A DNA stretch of 64,000 nt from a virus, in the IMG/VR virus record IMGVR_UViG_3300005468_000016, positions 28,076-92,075 of that record, one strand, 5' to 3'. Position 1 is the first letter of the stretch. Every line of letters begins with the position of its first letter. The notes below the pieces were generated by a model that saw only the letters and a program-made list of their open reading frames with translations, did no database searches and had not been told where the DNA came from. The translations under genes and the position numbers were made by a program. This document shows, piece after piece, positions 40,234-48,544 of this stretch.

Positions 40234-41783
40234 GCAATATCACGCCCTCCCTGTCATTCCCCACGGGTATCCCGATCGGCCTCCCGGGCGGCACGGTCTC
40301 TGCGGCCCAAGTCACGGCGGCACGCGGTCTGCTATCGGGAACGGTGCGCGCGGGTTCTGCGGTCTATGTGCTCTTGCGTTGGAATGAGGGGCTGTCCAGG
40401 TGGGAAGCGGTGAAACTGACCGCGCTGGCGACCGTGAGCGTGGAACCGGATATCCGCTTTGCCGATGGCACGGCCTCGACGGAGTTTGCGGCGATTCCGG
40501 GGTCCTACTATACGGCGCTGCTCAACACCAGTCAGCCAGATGGAAGCGCGGCGAACCTGATCGGGCTTGATATCGCGAACGCTGGGACCGCGAGCGGTGG
40601 TGGAAGTAGCACGGACATCTTCCCGCTTACGCGCACCCTCTTTGTGGACAGCGGGACCACAACGCCGCTCGCCGATCAGGACGGCCAGGAGTGGACGGCC
40701 TATGCGAGCGAAACGCAATTCGCTGCGGGACTTTCCGCGATGCCAGCCAGAAGTCTTGTGGGGCTTGTGATTCGGCGGGCGAGCGGGGCAGATTTCACGC
40801 TGCCATCCGGTCAGATCACCGTTCTGCGTGGTGAGGTGCGGCTACCGACGCTCGGTAACATCACGCGCATGATCGGCGGTGGCGGGGTATCCGTTTCCTT
40901 CTTCCGCAATTGCGCGTTCGCGAGCCTGACGCTTCAGGAGGAACCGGGGGCGCCCCCTGCGGCGGTCGCGCTGGAAAGCGCCAGCTGCGCTGGCCCCATC
41001 ATGCAAATCGGCAGCGCCAGCACGCTCAATTTGCTGATCGGTGGCACTGTTCCGAATGCCTTCTTGGGCGGCCCGGTTCCGAATGCATCGGCCGAGATTG
41101 GCGGAGATATCACGGTCACGGGAATCATCCAGGCTCTGAATACGGAATTCCTACCAGGTTGTTCGCAAATCAATTGCCAGCGCTTCATGAGCCAGGGTAG
41201 TTCAGGACAGTTCGACCTGAACATTGCCGGCACCGAGGCGGAGTTTCGATTCTTCACCTGGACGGCGAACGGCAAGACGATCACATTCACCGGAAGTCCG
41301 GGCATCGTCTATCTCGACGCGGACAGTACATACAACTTCTGGCGACGCGGGGTGCAAGTCGTCAACGGAACCATCGCCCCCTATGTCGAGTTGCAGTCTC
41401 CAGATTGGACGCTGCCGGTTGGCGTCACCGAGGGGCAACTTCTCTATATCAGCGGCGCGAACTCGCTGGGCCTGGCCATTGCCGACGATGCGACCAGGGT
41501 CGATCTATACGCCGTCTTTGCGAATCTCGCAGCCTCGGCATTGCTCGCGGGTTCGCTTGAACGCTATGTGCGATTCAAGACGGGACTGACGCTTGTGGAG
41601 GGTCAGCGGTGGTGGCTGTCCACGGATGAGGCGGGGAGTGCGACCAACGTCGAACCTGTGGCGCCCGCAGAGACGGGGAACTTCGCGGCACCCGGGGGGT
41701 TCATTCGGGATGTCAGTCGGTATGCAGCAGAGAACCTTGCGCTCTGCTCGTTTAATCCTGGCCCCGTGGGAGGTCCGCTATGA
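40230..41783 (+). CDS. Fibre/tip protein sharing the 12163 N-terminal domain
   Basis: A 517-residue beta-rich product in ATGA overlap with the previous gene. Residues 1-125 resemble the N-terminus of the 12163 product (LLRWNEGLSRWEAV; SYYTALLNTS; GTASGGG). The next region (about 190-380) looks like a parallel beta-helix built from short Gly/Asn turns, as in tailspikes. A C-terminal domain follows. Likely a receptor-binding or glycan-degrading spike. Confidence 0.65.
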   Translation: MSNITPSLSFPTGIPIGLPGGTVSAAQVTAARGLLSGTVRAGSAVYVLLRWNEGLSRWEAVKLTALATVSVEPDIRFADGTASTEFAAIPGSYYTALLNTSQPDGSAANLIGLDIANAGTASGGGSSTDIFPLTRTLFVDSGTTTPLADQDGQEWTAYASETQFAAGLSAMPARSLVGLVIRRASGADFTLPSGQITVLRGEVRLPTLGNITRMIGGGGVSVSFFRNCAFASLTLQEEPGAPPAAVALESASCAGPIMQIGSASTLNLLIGGTVPNAFLGGPVPNASAEIGGDITVTGIIQALNTEFLPGCSQINCQRFMSQGSSGQFDLNIAGTEAEFRFFTWTANGKTITFTGSPGIVYLDADSTYNFWRRGVQVVNGTIAPYVELQSPDWTLPVGVTEGQLLYISGANSLGLAIADDATRVDLYAVFANLAASALLAGSLERYVRFKTGLTLVEGQRWWLSTDEAGSATNVEPVAPAETGNFAAPGGFIRDVSRYAAENLALCSFNPGPVGGPL

Positions 41784-42466
41784 GCAAGCCTGTTGCCTAT
41801 GTGGGCGGGAAACTCAAGACTGCCGATGATGGCAGCGCATTGGCCATCCCGGTAGCCAATCTGGTTGGCGTACTCCCAGTTTCCAAGGGCGGTACAGGCA
41901 GCACGACCGGAGTGCAATATGGTGGCTTGCCAGACGGCATCGCCGTCACCTTCCGCTATCGCAATGTAACCGCTGGCTCGACGGACATCGCCACGCCGCT
42001 CGCCGGCAACGATGTATCGAACAGCTTCACGGGGATTTCGTCGCCGGACATTCCTCGCACAATCAACGTCTTTTTCCAGGCCAACTGGACGGGCGGCGAC
42101 ATCACGCTCCATGGCACCGACAGTCAAGGGGCATTCACCGAGACGATCGTCTACGTCCCATTTATTGGCGCCTATGGAGTTGATACCACCCGCGCCTTTA
42201 CGACGTTCACCGCCGCCGAGAAATCCGCGGTGGGCGGTACGGCGGATACCTGCTCGATCCGCATGGGGGATTACCTCGGGATTCCCGTGGGTCGGCCCGT
42301 GGGAGGTCCGAACGGCTGCGTCGTGGTCATTGTAGATGATGTGCTCGATCCAAATCCGGCACTCGGGAATATCCAGAACCCGGTACCCGGGGATCCATCA
42401 TTCCTGCCCGACACACCGCCCAACGACTTGCGCGACTACACGTATTCCACCCCGCTCGGTAACTAG
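41780..42466 (+). CDS. Fibre-like protein
   Basis: A 228-residue product overlapping the previous stop (ATGA). Near residue 38 it has VSKGGTGST, a common phage fibre motif. The remainder is beta-rich, with a proline-rich C-terminal tail. It may trimerise with the preceding spike or form a short fibre. Confidence 0.6.
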   Translation: MSKPVAYVGGKLKTADDGSALAIPVANLVGVLPVSKGGTGSTTGVQYGGLPDGIAVTFRYRNVTAGSTDIATPLAGNDVSNSFTGISSPDIPRTINVFFQANWTGGDITLHGTDSQGAFTETIVYVPFIGAYGVDTTRAFTTFTAAEKSAVGGTADTCSIRMGDYLGIPVGRPVGGPNGCVVVIVDDVLDPNPALGNIQNPVPGDPSFLPDTPPNDLRDYTYSTPLGN

Positions 42467-42475
42467 GAGATCCCC

Positions 42476-42805
42476 ATGGCCCAAGTCATCAAGCCCCTCG
42501 CGCCCTATCCGGCCGACACCGCAGACACGACCGGCGCCACGCCCATCGCCATGCTCTCTGGGCTCACGACCACCATGGGTGGCGTGCTGTGCGACAAGAC
42601 GGATATGGTGGTGCTGCTGACCGCACAGGCAGACCCAGCTGAGAACGGGCCGATCTATGTGAAGTCTGGTGCCTGGGTTCGCGCCTACCCGGCGACCACG
42701 CAACCGGCCGCGGTGTTGGTCAAGGACGGTACCAACCACGGCATCTGGACCAGCGACGTACCGGACTGGACCACCAAACCCAGTACCTGGACGCAGCGGA
42801 TGTAG
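42476..42805 (+). CDS. Small virion-associated protein
   Basis: A 109-residue beta-rich product with TADPAENGPIYV-like text (residues 45-60: TAQADPAENGPIYVKSGAW), which resembles small C-terminal fibre or tip domains. It lies 9 bases after the fibre-like gene. Function inferred from context only. Confidence 0.55.
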   Translation: MAQVIKPLAPYPADTADTTGATPIAMLSGLTTTMGGVLCDKTDMVVLLTAQADPAENGPIYVKSGAWVRAYPATTQPAAVLVKDGTNHGIWTSDVPDWTTKPSTWTQRM

Positions 42806-42807
42806 AG

Positions 42808-43221
42808 ATGACCATCCCCGAACCCGCATGGGGCGTTATCACAGCAGCGGTCGGCGGCTTCTTTAGTTGCCTGCTCGCGTGGATCAGGCGTCGTCGCCGC
42901 TGCAAGGCGTGCGAGGCGCGGAAGTCGAACCCGTCCATCGCGGGTCCGCTTATCTTGCTGCTGCTCTCGTTTGCTGGCGGTTTGGCGCTGTCGCAACGGC
43001 AGCCGGAGGTGCTGTTCGCCAAGAAGTTGCCGCCGGTCAAGCGCGTGCCGCCCCAACACACCGCCGACGAGTGCGAAAAGACGCAGGGGTGCAAGTGGAA
43101 GAACGGCGCCTGTCGTTGCACGGCCGAAGACAAGGTGACGCTTGTGCCACGTTCGGCATTCGGGAAAACCGAGTGGTCGATGTGGGAGATTGACTCATTC
43201 CCCGCCCGCCCCGGGTCGTGA
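42808..43221 (+). CDS. Membrane protein with two hydrophobic segments
   Basis: A 137-residue product with hydrophobic segments at about residues 8-25 (WGVITAAVGGFFSCLLAW) and 43-62 (SIAGPLILLLLSFAGGLAL), separated by a very basic loop (RRRRRCKACEARK). A Cys-containing C-terminal part follows (CEKTQGCKWKNGACRC). The size and topology fit a class II holin with an extra tail. No endolysin was identified nearby. Confidence 0.6.
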   Translation: MTIPEPAWGVITAAVGGFFSCLLAWIRRRRRCKACEARKSNPSIAGPLILLLLSFAGGLALSQRQPEVLFAKKLPPVKRVPPQHTADECEKTQGCKWKNGACRCTAEDKVTLVPRSAFGKTEWSMWEIDSFPARPGS

Positions 43222-43233
43222 TATCATCGCGGC

Positions 43234-43446
43234 ATGCAGTCGCTCAGGGGGGAGATTCTGCGTGCGCAAAAGGCCATGGACTTGCTCCTGCGCGATCATC
43301 CGTCCAGCGACTATGAAAAGTTCGTGTTCGCCCAGAAGACGCGGGCGATTGCGAACCGGCTGATCGGGGCTATCGACGAATCAACGGCGCGGCTGTTTGA
43401 GCGGGCGGGGCGCGGGATATCGGGCGAGCACCGGAAGGTGGAGTAG
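43234..43446 (+). CDS. Small helical protein
   Basis: A 70-residue helical, basic product (QSLRGEILRAQKAMDLLLRD). The ATG is preceded, at exactly 6 bases, by TATCAT (43222-43227), but a good -35 box is missing. Its final codons GAG TAG face the GAG TAG of the opposing gene across 3 bases, forming a small inverted repeat. Confidence 0.55.
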   Translation: MQSLRGEILRAQKAMDLLLRDHPSSDYEKFVFAQKTRAIANRLIGAIDESTARLFERAGRGISGEHRKVE

Positions 43447-43449
43447 CGC

Positions 43450-43650
43450 CTACTCGGCCGTTATCTTGCCAGAGGGAAGCCTGGAAAATATCAGCGCCAC
43501 AAGTTCAGGGTTCCCATCGGCGAGCAGTTGCTTCTCAACCTCTGGGCAATGATCGCCGGCCCGTTTCTGGCAGATGCAGCGATAGATCTCCTGCCGACTC
43601 TCATCGAGCGCCCGCACGGTTGCCCGACTGACATTGTGGACGTTGCTCAT
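43450..43650 (-). CDS. Small hypothetical protein
   Basis: A 66-residue product from the ATG at 43650, which has a strong AAGGAG. It is helical, with two or three cysteines (YRCICQKRAGDHC). The frame is open upstream without a stop, so this may be the C-terminal part of the disrupted gene described next. Confidence 0.55.
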   Translation of the reverse strand: MSNVHNVSRATVRALDESRQEIYRCICQKRAGDHCPEVEKQLLADGNPELVALIFSRLPSGKITAE

Positions 43651-43898
43651 GGTCTCTCCTTGATCTTTGATGTACCCGTTTCGCTGTAGAACTCGCTCCG
43701 CTTCCCTGTCCGCATCCTGCCGCCAGCCACCCTCCACGACGCGCCCCTCTTCCGTAGATTCGACATGATCGCCGCACAGTTGAAGGACCCGCAACGGGAA
43801 TCCGCCCAGTCTGTTGAACACCGCGGCCTGTTTCTCGCCGACGCGCAAGAGGTAGTCGTGATTGCGGATGGTGAGATGGTGAGCGGTATGTAGGTCAT
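43647..43898 (-). pseudogene. Reading frame apparently broken by 8-base duplication
   Basis: The ATG at 43898 has GGAG upstream and overlaps the previous stop. After MTYIPLTI the frame turns into an S/T/R/C-rich string and ends at 43647. The second frame, entered after removing one of the two tandem 8-base copies at 43868-43883, reads RNHDYLLRVGEKQAAVFNRL, then a charged, plausible protein that runs without a stop into the 43650 gene. However, the annotated frame ends in a normal ATGA overlap and keeps high GC at third positions, so the case is not closed. Confidence 0.45.
43868..43883 (+). repeat. 8-base tandem direct repeat, two copies
   Basis: ATGGTGAG at 43868-43875 is immediately repeated at 43876-43883. 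On the coding (minus) strand it is CTCACCAT twice. Loss of one copy would restore a long open frame. Confidence 0.8.
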
Positions 43899-44074
43899 TT
43901 GCTTTTCTCCAGCATGTGCTTCGTGGCCTCGTCGATGCACTTCGGACACGGCTGGTATCTGCCCTGGCTCACGAGTTCCATGAATCTCCACGCATTGGTG
44001 GTTGTCCTGTCGTCTCGGTAGATGCGTCGGCCGCATGCCGTCTTCCTTTTGCGTTCATAGTGGAGTTGGATCAT
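43895..44074 (-). CDS. Small basic protein with CxxC
   Basis: A 59-residue basic product from the ATG at 44074 (GGAG upstream). It has ACGRRIYRDDRTTTNAWRF, then CPKCIDEATKHML. This arrangement, with a first cysteine in TACGR and a later CPKC, is common in small phage zinc proteins. Confidence 0.6.
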   Translation of the reverse strand: MIQLHYERKRKTACGRRIYRDDRTTTNAWRFMELVSQGRYQPCPKCIDEATKHMLEKSK

Positions 44075-44093
44075 CGCGGCTCCAGAATCCGTC

Positions 44094-44360
44094 TCAGTCG
44101 CCGAGTCGCCGCGCCTCTTCCTCATAAATACTTCCCTTCGCGGCAATGCGAACGAGATCCGCTAAACGAGCGTCGCCCGCCATCTTCCGGCACGCCTTCC
44201 CCTTCCGCTCTAACTCCGCAACGAACTCCAGCGCCTGCTCGATGATCTGGGCCTGGGCGTTGATAAGTTCGGCGGCCTCGTGGATAAGTGCCTGCTCATC
44301 GGCCGAGAGAGGAAACGTCGCGGCCATGCGGCGGAGCTTTTCGGGAAGCCTATCCACCAT
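44094..44360 (-). CDS. Helical hypothetical protein
   Basis: An 88-residue helical product with ATG at 44360 after AAGGAG. It contains an amphipathic helix (EQALIHEAAELINAQAQIIE) suggestive of coiled-coil self-association. Function unknown. Confidence 0.6.
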   Translation of the reverse strand: MVDRLPEKLRRMAATFPLSADEQALIHEAAELINAQAQIIEQALEFVAELERKGKACRKMAGDARLADLVRIAAKGSIYEEEARRLGD

Positions 44361-45045
44361 CGGACTCCTTTTTGTCGGCGATCTGCATGTATCCGTGACA
44401 CTCGCAGCGACAATGGCCGCACTCCGGCTTGCACTTGGGGCACCGGCTATATGCCCTAAGCAGCGCCTCTTTCTCCGCCCGCGCCTGCTTAAGGGCGGAG
44501 AGGAGGAAGCCGCGATGCTCGTGAACATACAGGCCGAAGTTCAGATCAATATCCGCAAGAAATTCATCGTTATCCTCGGCTACGTGCGCCTTCCCGATAT
44601 TGGCCAGTTCCGCGGCCTCCAGCGGTCTCTCGTACGCGGCGAGGGCGGACTTGAGGCGGGAGACCTCTTCATCGCGGGTTGCCAGTTCGCGATCGAACTT
44701 CTCAATGGCCTGCATGGTAACGGCACACACTTCCTTCTGGCCGCGCTTCCAGTTCTCGATCTCCACCGCCTGCTTGGCTACGATGGCGAGTAGGGTGGCG
44801 CGCTGACGATGGCATTCATTTGCATCGCCACCGGACAACCCTTGCTCGCCGTAGAACGCGTCCACGATCAGATGCTCGCGGCGGATCGATTCCACCTCCG
44901 CCGGCACCGCGGAGTCAATCGCGGCGAGGCGGTCGAGCATGCCCGCTATCTGTTCAGCCTCTTCCTTGGTGGCTACGATGAATCCGTTATGCGAATCGGC
45001 CGCGCAGATCCGGAGTCCCTCGGCAAGGTCCTTGAGAGTGGTCAT
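44350..45045 (-). CDS. Coiled-coil protein with C-terminal Cys cluster
   Basis: A 231-residue product (ATGA overlap with the upstream gene). It opens with a small domain (LAEGLRICAADSHNGFIVAT), continues as a long charged helix, and ends in a cysteine-rich tail with 'CPKCKPECGHCRCECHG', probably metal-binding. Proteins of this layout are frequent among phage early genes. Confidence 0.62.
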   Translation of the reverse strand: MTTLKDLAEGLRICAADSHNGFIVATKEEAEQIAGMLDRLAAIDSAVPAEVESIRREHLIVDAFYGEQGLSGGDANECHRQRATLLAIVAKQAVEIENWKRGQKEVCAVTMQAIEKFDRELATRDEEVSRLKSALAAYERPLEAAELANIGKAHVAEDNDEFLADIDLNFGLYVHEHRGFLLSALKQARAEKEALLRAYSRCPKCKPECGHCRCECHGYMQIADKKESDGG

Positions 45046-45332
45046 GACTGTTGTCCTTTCAATGCCGCCCGTTTTGCCCTGAACACCTCAACCATCCGCT
45101 TGCGATCGACCTCGACGCAGCCGGCGCGCAACGCTCTGTCTCTGCGCCCGCCGAAGATGTCGAAGTGTTCATGCTCGGTGCCGGCCTTCTGTAGCCACTC
45201 GGGACGCATGTCGATCTTGCTGGCGAACTCCATAAGCTCTCGGTGTCCAGCTTCACCGACAAGATCAGAGACCATGTGCGAGCAGCCTTTGAACTTGCCG
45301 TGGTAGTCAATTGCTGCGTCGGTGATGATCAT
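45042..45332 (-). CDS. DUF4031 domain protein
   Basis: A 96-residue product that matches DUF4031: 'DYHGKFKGCSHMVSD' near the N-terminus, 'ELMEFASKIDMRPEWLQ', 'EHEHFDI' and 'RRDRALRAGCVEVDRKRMVE'. The family is common in phages and some bacteria. Its biochemical role is unknown. Coupled to both neighbours by ATGA. Confidence 0.78.
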   Translation of the reverse strand: MIITDAAIDYHGKFKGCSHMVSDLVGEAGHRELMEFASKIDMRPEWLQKAGTEHEHFDIFGGRRDRALRAGCVEVDRKRMVEVFRAKRAALKGQQS

Positions 45333-46075
45333 GGCGTCACCTTCGGGGGCAGCGGAATCGTGTGAAGTTCGTTGAGAGCGTCTTGGTGAGCAAGTGCATA
45401 CGTGGTCCCCTGCAATCGCCGCGCCGCCTCAATAACTGGCTCGCACTCGGACAGGCGGGCGCGGAGATATTTGTTTTCCTTGCGCGCGTTCCTTCCGCAT
45501 TCAGCGCGGTCTTCGGCATCCTCCGCTAATCTTGATAAACAACGCATGCACTTGCCGCATGCGGGGTCCAGGGGCGATGTGCCAGGCTTGCCGCAGTCGC
45601 GCAGCCGCCCAGCCTCCACGTCCTTGGCCGCAAGCTGGGCGCGCAGGGAGTCGCGTTCCTTGCGAAGTGCGTCCGCCTCCATCCATGCCGCATCCCGCGC
45701 CTCATACAGATTTAGGATGTTCGACTCTAGATCGCAGTTATCATCCCACGCTGTACTGAGCGCTGCCTTGGCCAGCTTGAGCGTGTCATCGCGCTCCGAC
45801 AACGCCCGCTCACATGACGCAAGCAACTCCTTCGCCTGTCGCGCGGCGATCTCAGAGAGTCCGAGATCTTGCCGAGCAGAGGTCAGTTCCCGCTCCTTGT
45901 CGGCGAGGGCGGCTGCGTATCGACGGCAAGACTCTCCGCGCGCTGCCGCGGTCTGACGCGCGAGACGCAGATCAGACACGACAAGTCTGGCAAGTTCGGC
46001 GTCTCCTAGATGAATCGCCGCGCTGTCGGCTTCGTAGGCGCTGAGCAAAATGGCTCGCAGTTGGTCGGTGTCCAT
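45329..46075 (-). CDS. Long coiled-coil protein
   Basis: A 247-residue product from the ATG at 46075. It is almost entirely helical, with heptad-like charged repeats and a CGKCMRC knuckle at about residue 185. The C-terminus is proline-rich. Probably a structural or scaffolding early protein. Not recognised. Confidence 0.6.
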   Translation of the reverse strand: MDTDQLRAILLSAYEADSAAIHLGDAELARLVVSDLRLARQTAAARGESCRRYAAALADKERELTSARQDLGLSEIAARQAKELLASCERALSERDDTLKLAKAALSTAWDDNCDLESNILNLYEARDAAWMEADALRKERDSLRAQLAAKDVEAGRLRDCGKPGTSPLDPACGKCMRCLSRLAEDAEDRAECGRNARKENKYLRARLSECEPVIEAARRLQGTTYALAHQDALNELHTIPLPPKVTP

Positions 46076-46077
46076 AC

Positions 46078-46284
46078 TCACACTGTCTCCTGTCCGCACG
46101 ACTCACAGCGCGGTGTTGATTCCTGTTTTGCCTTCCGAATGGCTGCCAATTCCTGCGCTTCCCATCCGGACCCATCTTGCAGCCAGACGTTCCCAATACC
46201 AAATCCAAGTCGCAGAACCCGACCGTTCGAGCGGCGCATCAACTCCGCTGTCTCGCCCTCTGCGATATAGATTCTCTCGCTCAC
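46078..46284 (-). CDS. Small hypothetical protein with C-terminal CxxC
   Basis: A 68-residue product with GTG start at 46284 (GTGA overlap). It has a beta-rich first half (ERIYIAEGETAELMRRSNGR) and a tail ending PRCESCGQETV. Function unknown. Confidence 0.58.
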   Translation of the reverse strand: MSERIYIAEGETAELMRRSNGRVLRLGFGIGNVWLQDGSGWEAQELAAIRKAKQESTPRCESCGQETV

Positions 46285-46562
46285 GTCGGCTCCTTTGGGT
46301 AGCCCGGCAGATCTGTGATTTGTCTGACTCCGCGTGGATTCCAGCGATGGCCGCAGCCACGACACATGCCAGACACGCAAACGATATCGCCCGGCCTGCC
46401 CTCGATTCCGTTGGGGTCGAGTCCCTTGCTCTCTGACTGCTGAAACGAGAACGGCTGCTCGTAGATCTCAGACCACCAAATCGCGAAACTCTTGCACTTC
46501 GGACATGGGAGCAATCGCACCCGCTCGCCCGTGCTAAGCAGCGTGACCGGAGTTCCTCTCAC
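46281..46562 (-). CDS. Zinc-ribbon protein
   Basis: A 93-residue product with GTG start at 46562 (GTGA overlap). Two cysteine pairs, CPKCKSF near residue 20 and CRGCGHRW near residue 68, flank a central segment with Trp and Phe, an arrangement typical of a zinc ribbon. Possible nucleic-acid binding. Confidence 0.62.
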   Translation of the reverse strand: MRGTPVTLLSTGERVRLLPCPKCKSFAIWWSEIYEQPFSFQQSESKGLDPNGIEGRPGDIVCVSGMCRGCGHRWNPRGVRQITDLPGYPKEPT

Positions 46563-47008
46563 GACCGCTCCTTGGGCGGCGGGGGAAGGGGCTGCCAGTG
46601 GGTGGGATTGTAACTGTACGTTCCGGACACCATGCAGGGAGAATCTAGGCTCCTGTCCCAAAACATCACGCGCGCATCCTGAACGCCGGGGTCCCAGGCA
46701 AGGAAATGCGTCCCATCCCTGGGCGCCCCCGCGATATCACGCCATACCTGCGCCGTTCGCTCCATCTGCCACAGTGCCCGATCGCGTTCCCTTCGCACTG
46801 CTGTATAATTGACCCTCAACTCCTCGCACTCGCGGCGGGCTGCGTCGCGTTCGTCCCACGCCTTCGCCAACTCGGACGCCCCCAGGCGCGTGCATTTTCC
46901 CCTCAGCAGCCGCACTTTCTCGCGCAGACATAGGACTTGCGCCGATCTGGAATCGTCCGACTCGCACGGGCACGCCTCCGTCAGCGCGACGTTGTGGGGA
47001 CAGGTCAT
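46559..47008 (-). CDS. DUF551-like C-terminal domain protein
   Basis: A 149-residue product from the ATG at 47008 (ATGA overlap). After a Cys-containing N-terminus and a charged helix, the last 60 residues read 'WRDIAGAPRDGTHFLAW', then end 'THWQPLPPPPKE', the pattern of the DUF551-like domain found in many phage early genes. Role unknown. Confidence 0.65.
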   Translation of the reverse strand: MTCPHNVALTEACPCESDDSRSAQVLCLREKVRLLRGKCTRLGASELAKAWDERDAARRECEELRVNYTAVRRERDRALWQMERTAQVWRDIAGAPRDGTHFLAWDPGVQDARVMFWDRSLDSPCMVSGTYSYNPTHWQPLPPPPKERS

Positions 47009-47316
47009 TGGTGAAGTCCTCCCTTGCCCTTGCACCAGCGGTCATAGGGCGGAACGGGCTGGGTCCAGCGAAATTCCGATGGCGCCACGCCAAGCATTTT
47101 ACCGTTCGTTGCACGCACGGTGGCGGCGCCCTGTGGGTTGAAGTCGGCCACATATATTCCAGGCTCCGCGACGGTAATCGGTGCATTGAGCATCATGAAT
47201 GCCGACAGACCGCCTTGCACGGGCTTGGGTAGGTAGATCTGCCCCAACGCCGGCTTGCAGTGTGGACACCCAAGCCAACCGCCGCCGCTCTCATTAGTCC
47301 AGTTATCCCCGCTCAT
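47005..47316 (-). CDS. Hypothetical protein with CxxC
   Basis: A 103-residue product with GCPHCKPALG near residue 16, then 'PVQGGLSAFMMLNAPITVAE' and a beta-rich region with 'FRWTQPVPPYDRWCKG'. Coupled at both ends. Function unknown. Confidence 0.6.
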   Translation of the reverse strand: MSGDNWTNESGGGWLGCPHCKPALGQIYLPKPVQGGLSAFMMLNAPITVAEPGIYVADFNPQGAATVRATNGKMLGVAPSEFRWTQPVPPYDRWCKGKGGLHQ

Positions 47317-47522
47317 GACGGCTCCTTTGTCTTCGCGTCCTTCAACTCCATCGCCAGCCTCATCCGCTCAGCCTGCGACGTAATCAGTTCATCGTGGAAC
47401 CGATCCCGCTCAATCGCCGTCTTGTTGAGCGCTTCCCGGCACGTTGCCAGTTCCTGTTCGAGGCGCGCGATCGTGGCTGCGGCTTGCTTCATCTTCTCGA
47501 CGATGATATCAGCGTTGATCAT
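47313..47522 (-). CDS. Small coiled-coil protein
   Basis: A 69-residue product from the ATG at 47522: a single amphipathic helix (VEKMKQAAATIARLEQELAT) with leucine heptads. It probably dimerises. Function unknown. Confidence 0.58.
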   Translation of the reverse strand: MINADIIVEKMKQAAATIARLEQELATCREALNKTAIERDRFHDELITSQAERMRLAMELKDAKTKEPS

Positions 47523-47682
47523 ACGTCCTCTTGATTTCTTCCGGTCTTCGGATGTACGCGATCGTGGACAGGCTCCGGTTTTTCTCCCGACTCTGCTGTG
47601 CGACCGCATCCCGCCGTGCCTGCTCGATGGGCTGGCGTCGGGCCGCGCACTGGTCGATGATGGCTTGCTGGGCGGCGGTCAT
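47509..47682 (-). CDS. Small basic helical protein
   Basis: A 57-residue product starting MTAAQQAIIDQCAARRQPIE at 47682 (ATGA overlap with the upstream gene) and ending 14 bases inside the next gene. Arginine/glutamine-rich and helical. Function unknown. Confidence 0.5.
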   Translation of the reverse strand: MTAAQQAIIDQCAARRQPIEQARRDAVAQQSREKNRSLSTIAYIRRPEEIKRTYDQR

Positions 47683-47984
47683 ATCACAGCCTCCTGTTCG
47701 GCCTTCATTGCCGCTTCATCCCACGGTGCCGGACTTGATAGATACGCAACCGCATGAGCCGCATCGGCTCGCTCCTTGGGCGATATCCGTCTATCCGTCG
47801 CGGGTTGCACGAACCCATCCAGCGACTTCGCCAGCGCCTGTTCTGGGGTCAGTGCCGTGTCAATCCAGTGCGGCGCCTGGTGTGCGCAGGCGTAGTCGAA
47901 TGCCGCGACCTTGCCATCGGCCAGCAGTTTGAACGCGAGCGCCGACGTAGCCCGATGCAGACGGTTCTGCGCGACCGTGGTCAC
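47679..47984 (-). CDS. Hypothetical protein
   Basis: A 101-residue product with GTG start at 47984 (GTGA overlap). It is helical, with ALAFKLLADGKVAAFDYAC and a polar middle. The C-terminus is alanine- and glutamate-rich. Not recognised. Confidence 0.55.
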   Translation of the reverse strand: MTTVAQNRLHRATSALAFKLLADGKVAAFDYACAHQAPHWIDTALTPEQALAKSLDGFVQPATDRRISPKERADAAHAVAYLSSPAPWDEAAMKAEQEAVI

Positions 47985-48376
47985 AGATGGCTCCCAACGA
48001 AGAATGCCGCTGTCACCAGACCGAGCAGGCCGATACTCACGGTCAAGTAGGTCATCTCGAACGCGGTCTTGTGCTCGGACTCTTCCTGTTTGGTGCGCTG
48101 GACAGGTGGATCTGTAATCGGACGCAGACACCAATCCACAAGGGCATCTTTGCGGTGTTGGCTCTCGATCCACAGCGCCAGCAGCACGATTGCTCGGAGC
48201 GTTCCTTTTGCGCTCAGCGGTGCATCGGCCGGGAATACCCACTCTGAGAATGGCCAGAGGATGTCAGTGGCCATGAACCACACAGAGAACACGCCGACCA
48301 TGACCACGGTCAGTCGCATCCAGCATGCCCGAGGCACCTCTTTGGTAGTCTCCCAGGCTTCACGAATGGTCATCAT
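47981..48376 (-). CDS. Membrane protein, about four segments
   Basis: A 131-residue product whose ATG follows directly on the upstream TAG. Hydrophobic segments lie at about residues 19-38 (WMRLTVVMVGVFSVWFMATD), 60-70 (weak, AIVLLALWIES) and 107-127 (MTYLTVSIGLLGLVTAAFFVG). It is located in the inner membrane. Its role is unknown; the long early operon makes a lysis role unlikely. Confidence 0.6.
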   Translation of the reverse strand: MMTIREAWETTKEVPRACWMRLTVVMVGVFSVWFMATDILWPFSEWVFPADAPLSAKGTLRAIVLLALWIESQHRKDALVDWCLRPITDPPVQRTKQEESEHKTAFEMTYLTVSIGLLGLVTAAFFVGSHL

Positions 48377-48544
48377 CTACTCCATCTCCGGCGCTTCGAG
48401 TTCGAGCACGAACCGAGTGCCGCACTTTTCACATCTCAGCACCCGGATGCAGCAAGAACACCGGCCCTTCTCTTCGTCCGCGGTCGGCTCAGTCTCAGCG
48501 ACCGTCCCGCCGCACGAACAGGTCGCACGCTCAATCGGCCGCAT
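48377..48544 (-). CDS. Small zinc-finger-like protein
   Basis: A 55-residue product from the ATG at 48544. It contains CSCGGTV, CSCCIRVLRC and CEKCGTRF, enough for two metal sites in a tiny protein. It overlaps its upstream neighbour by 14 bases. Confidence 0.58.
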   Translation of the reverse strand: MRPIERATCSCGGTVAETEPTADEEKGRCSCCIRVLRCEKCGTRFVLELEAPEME

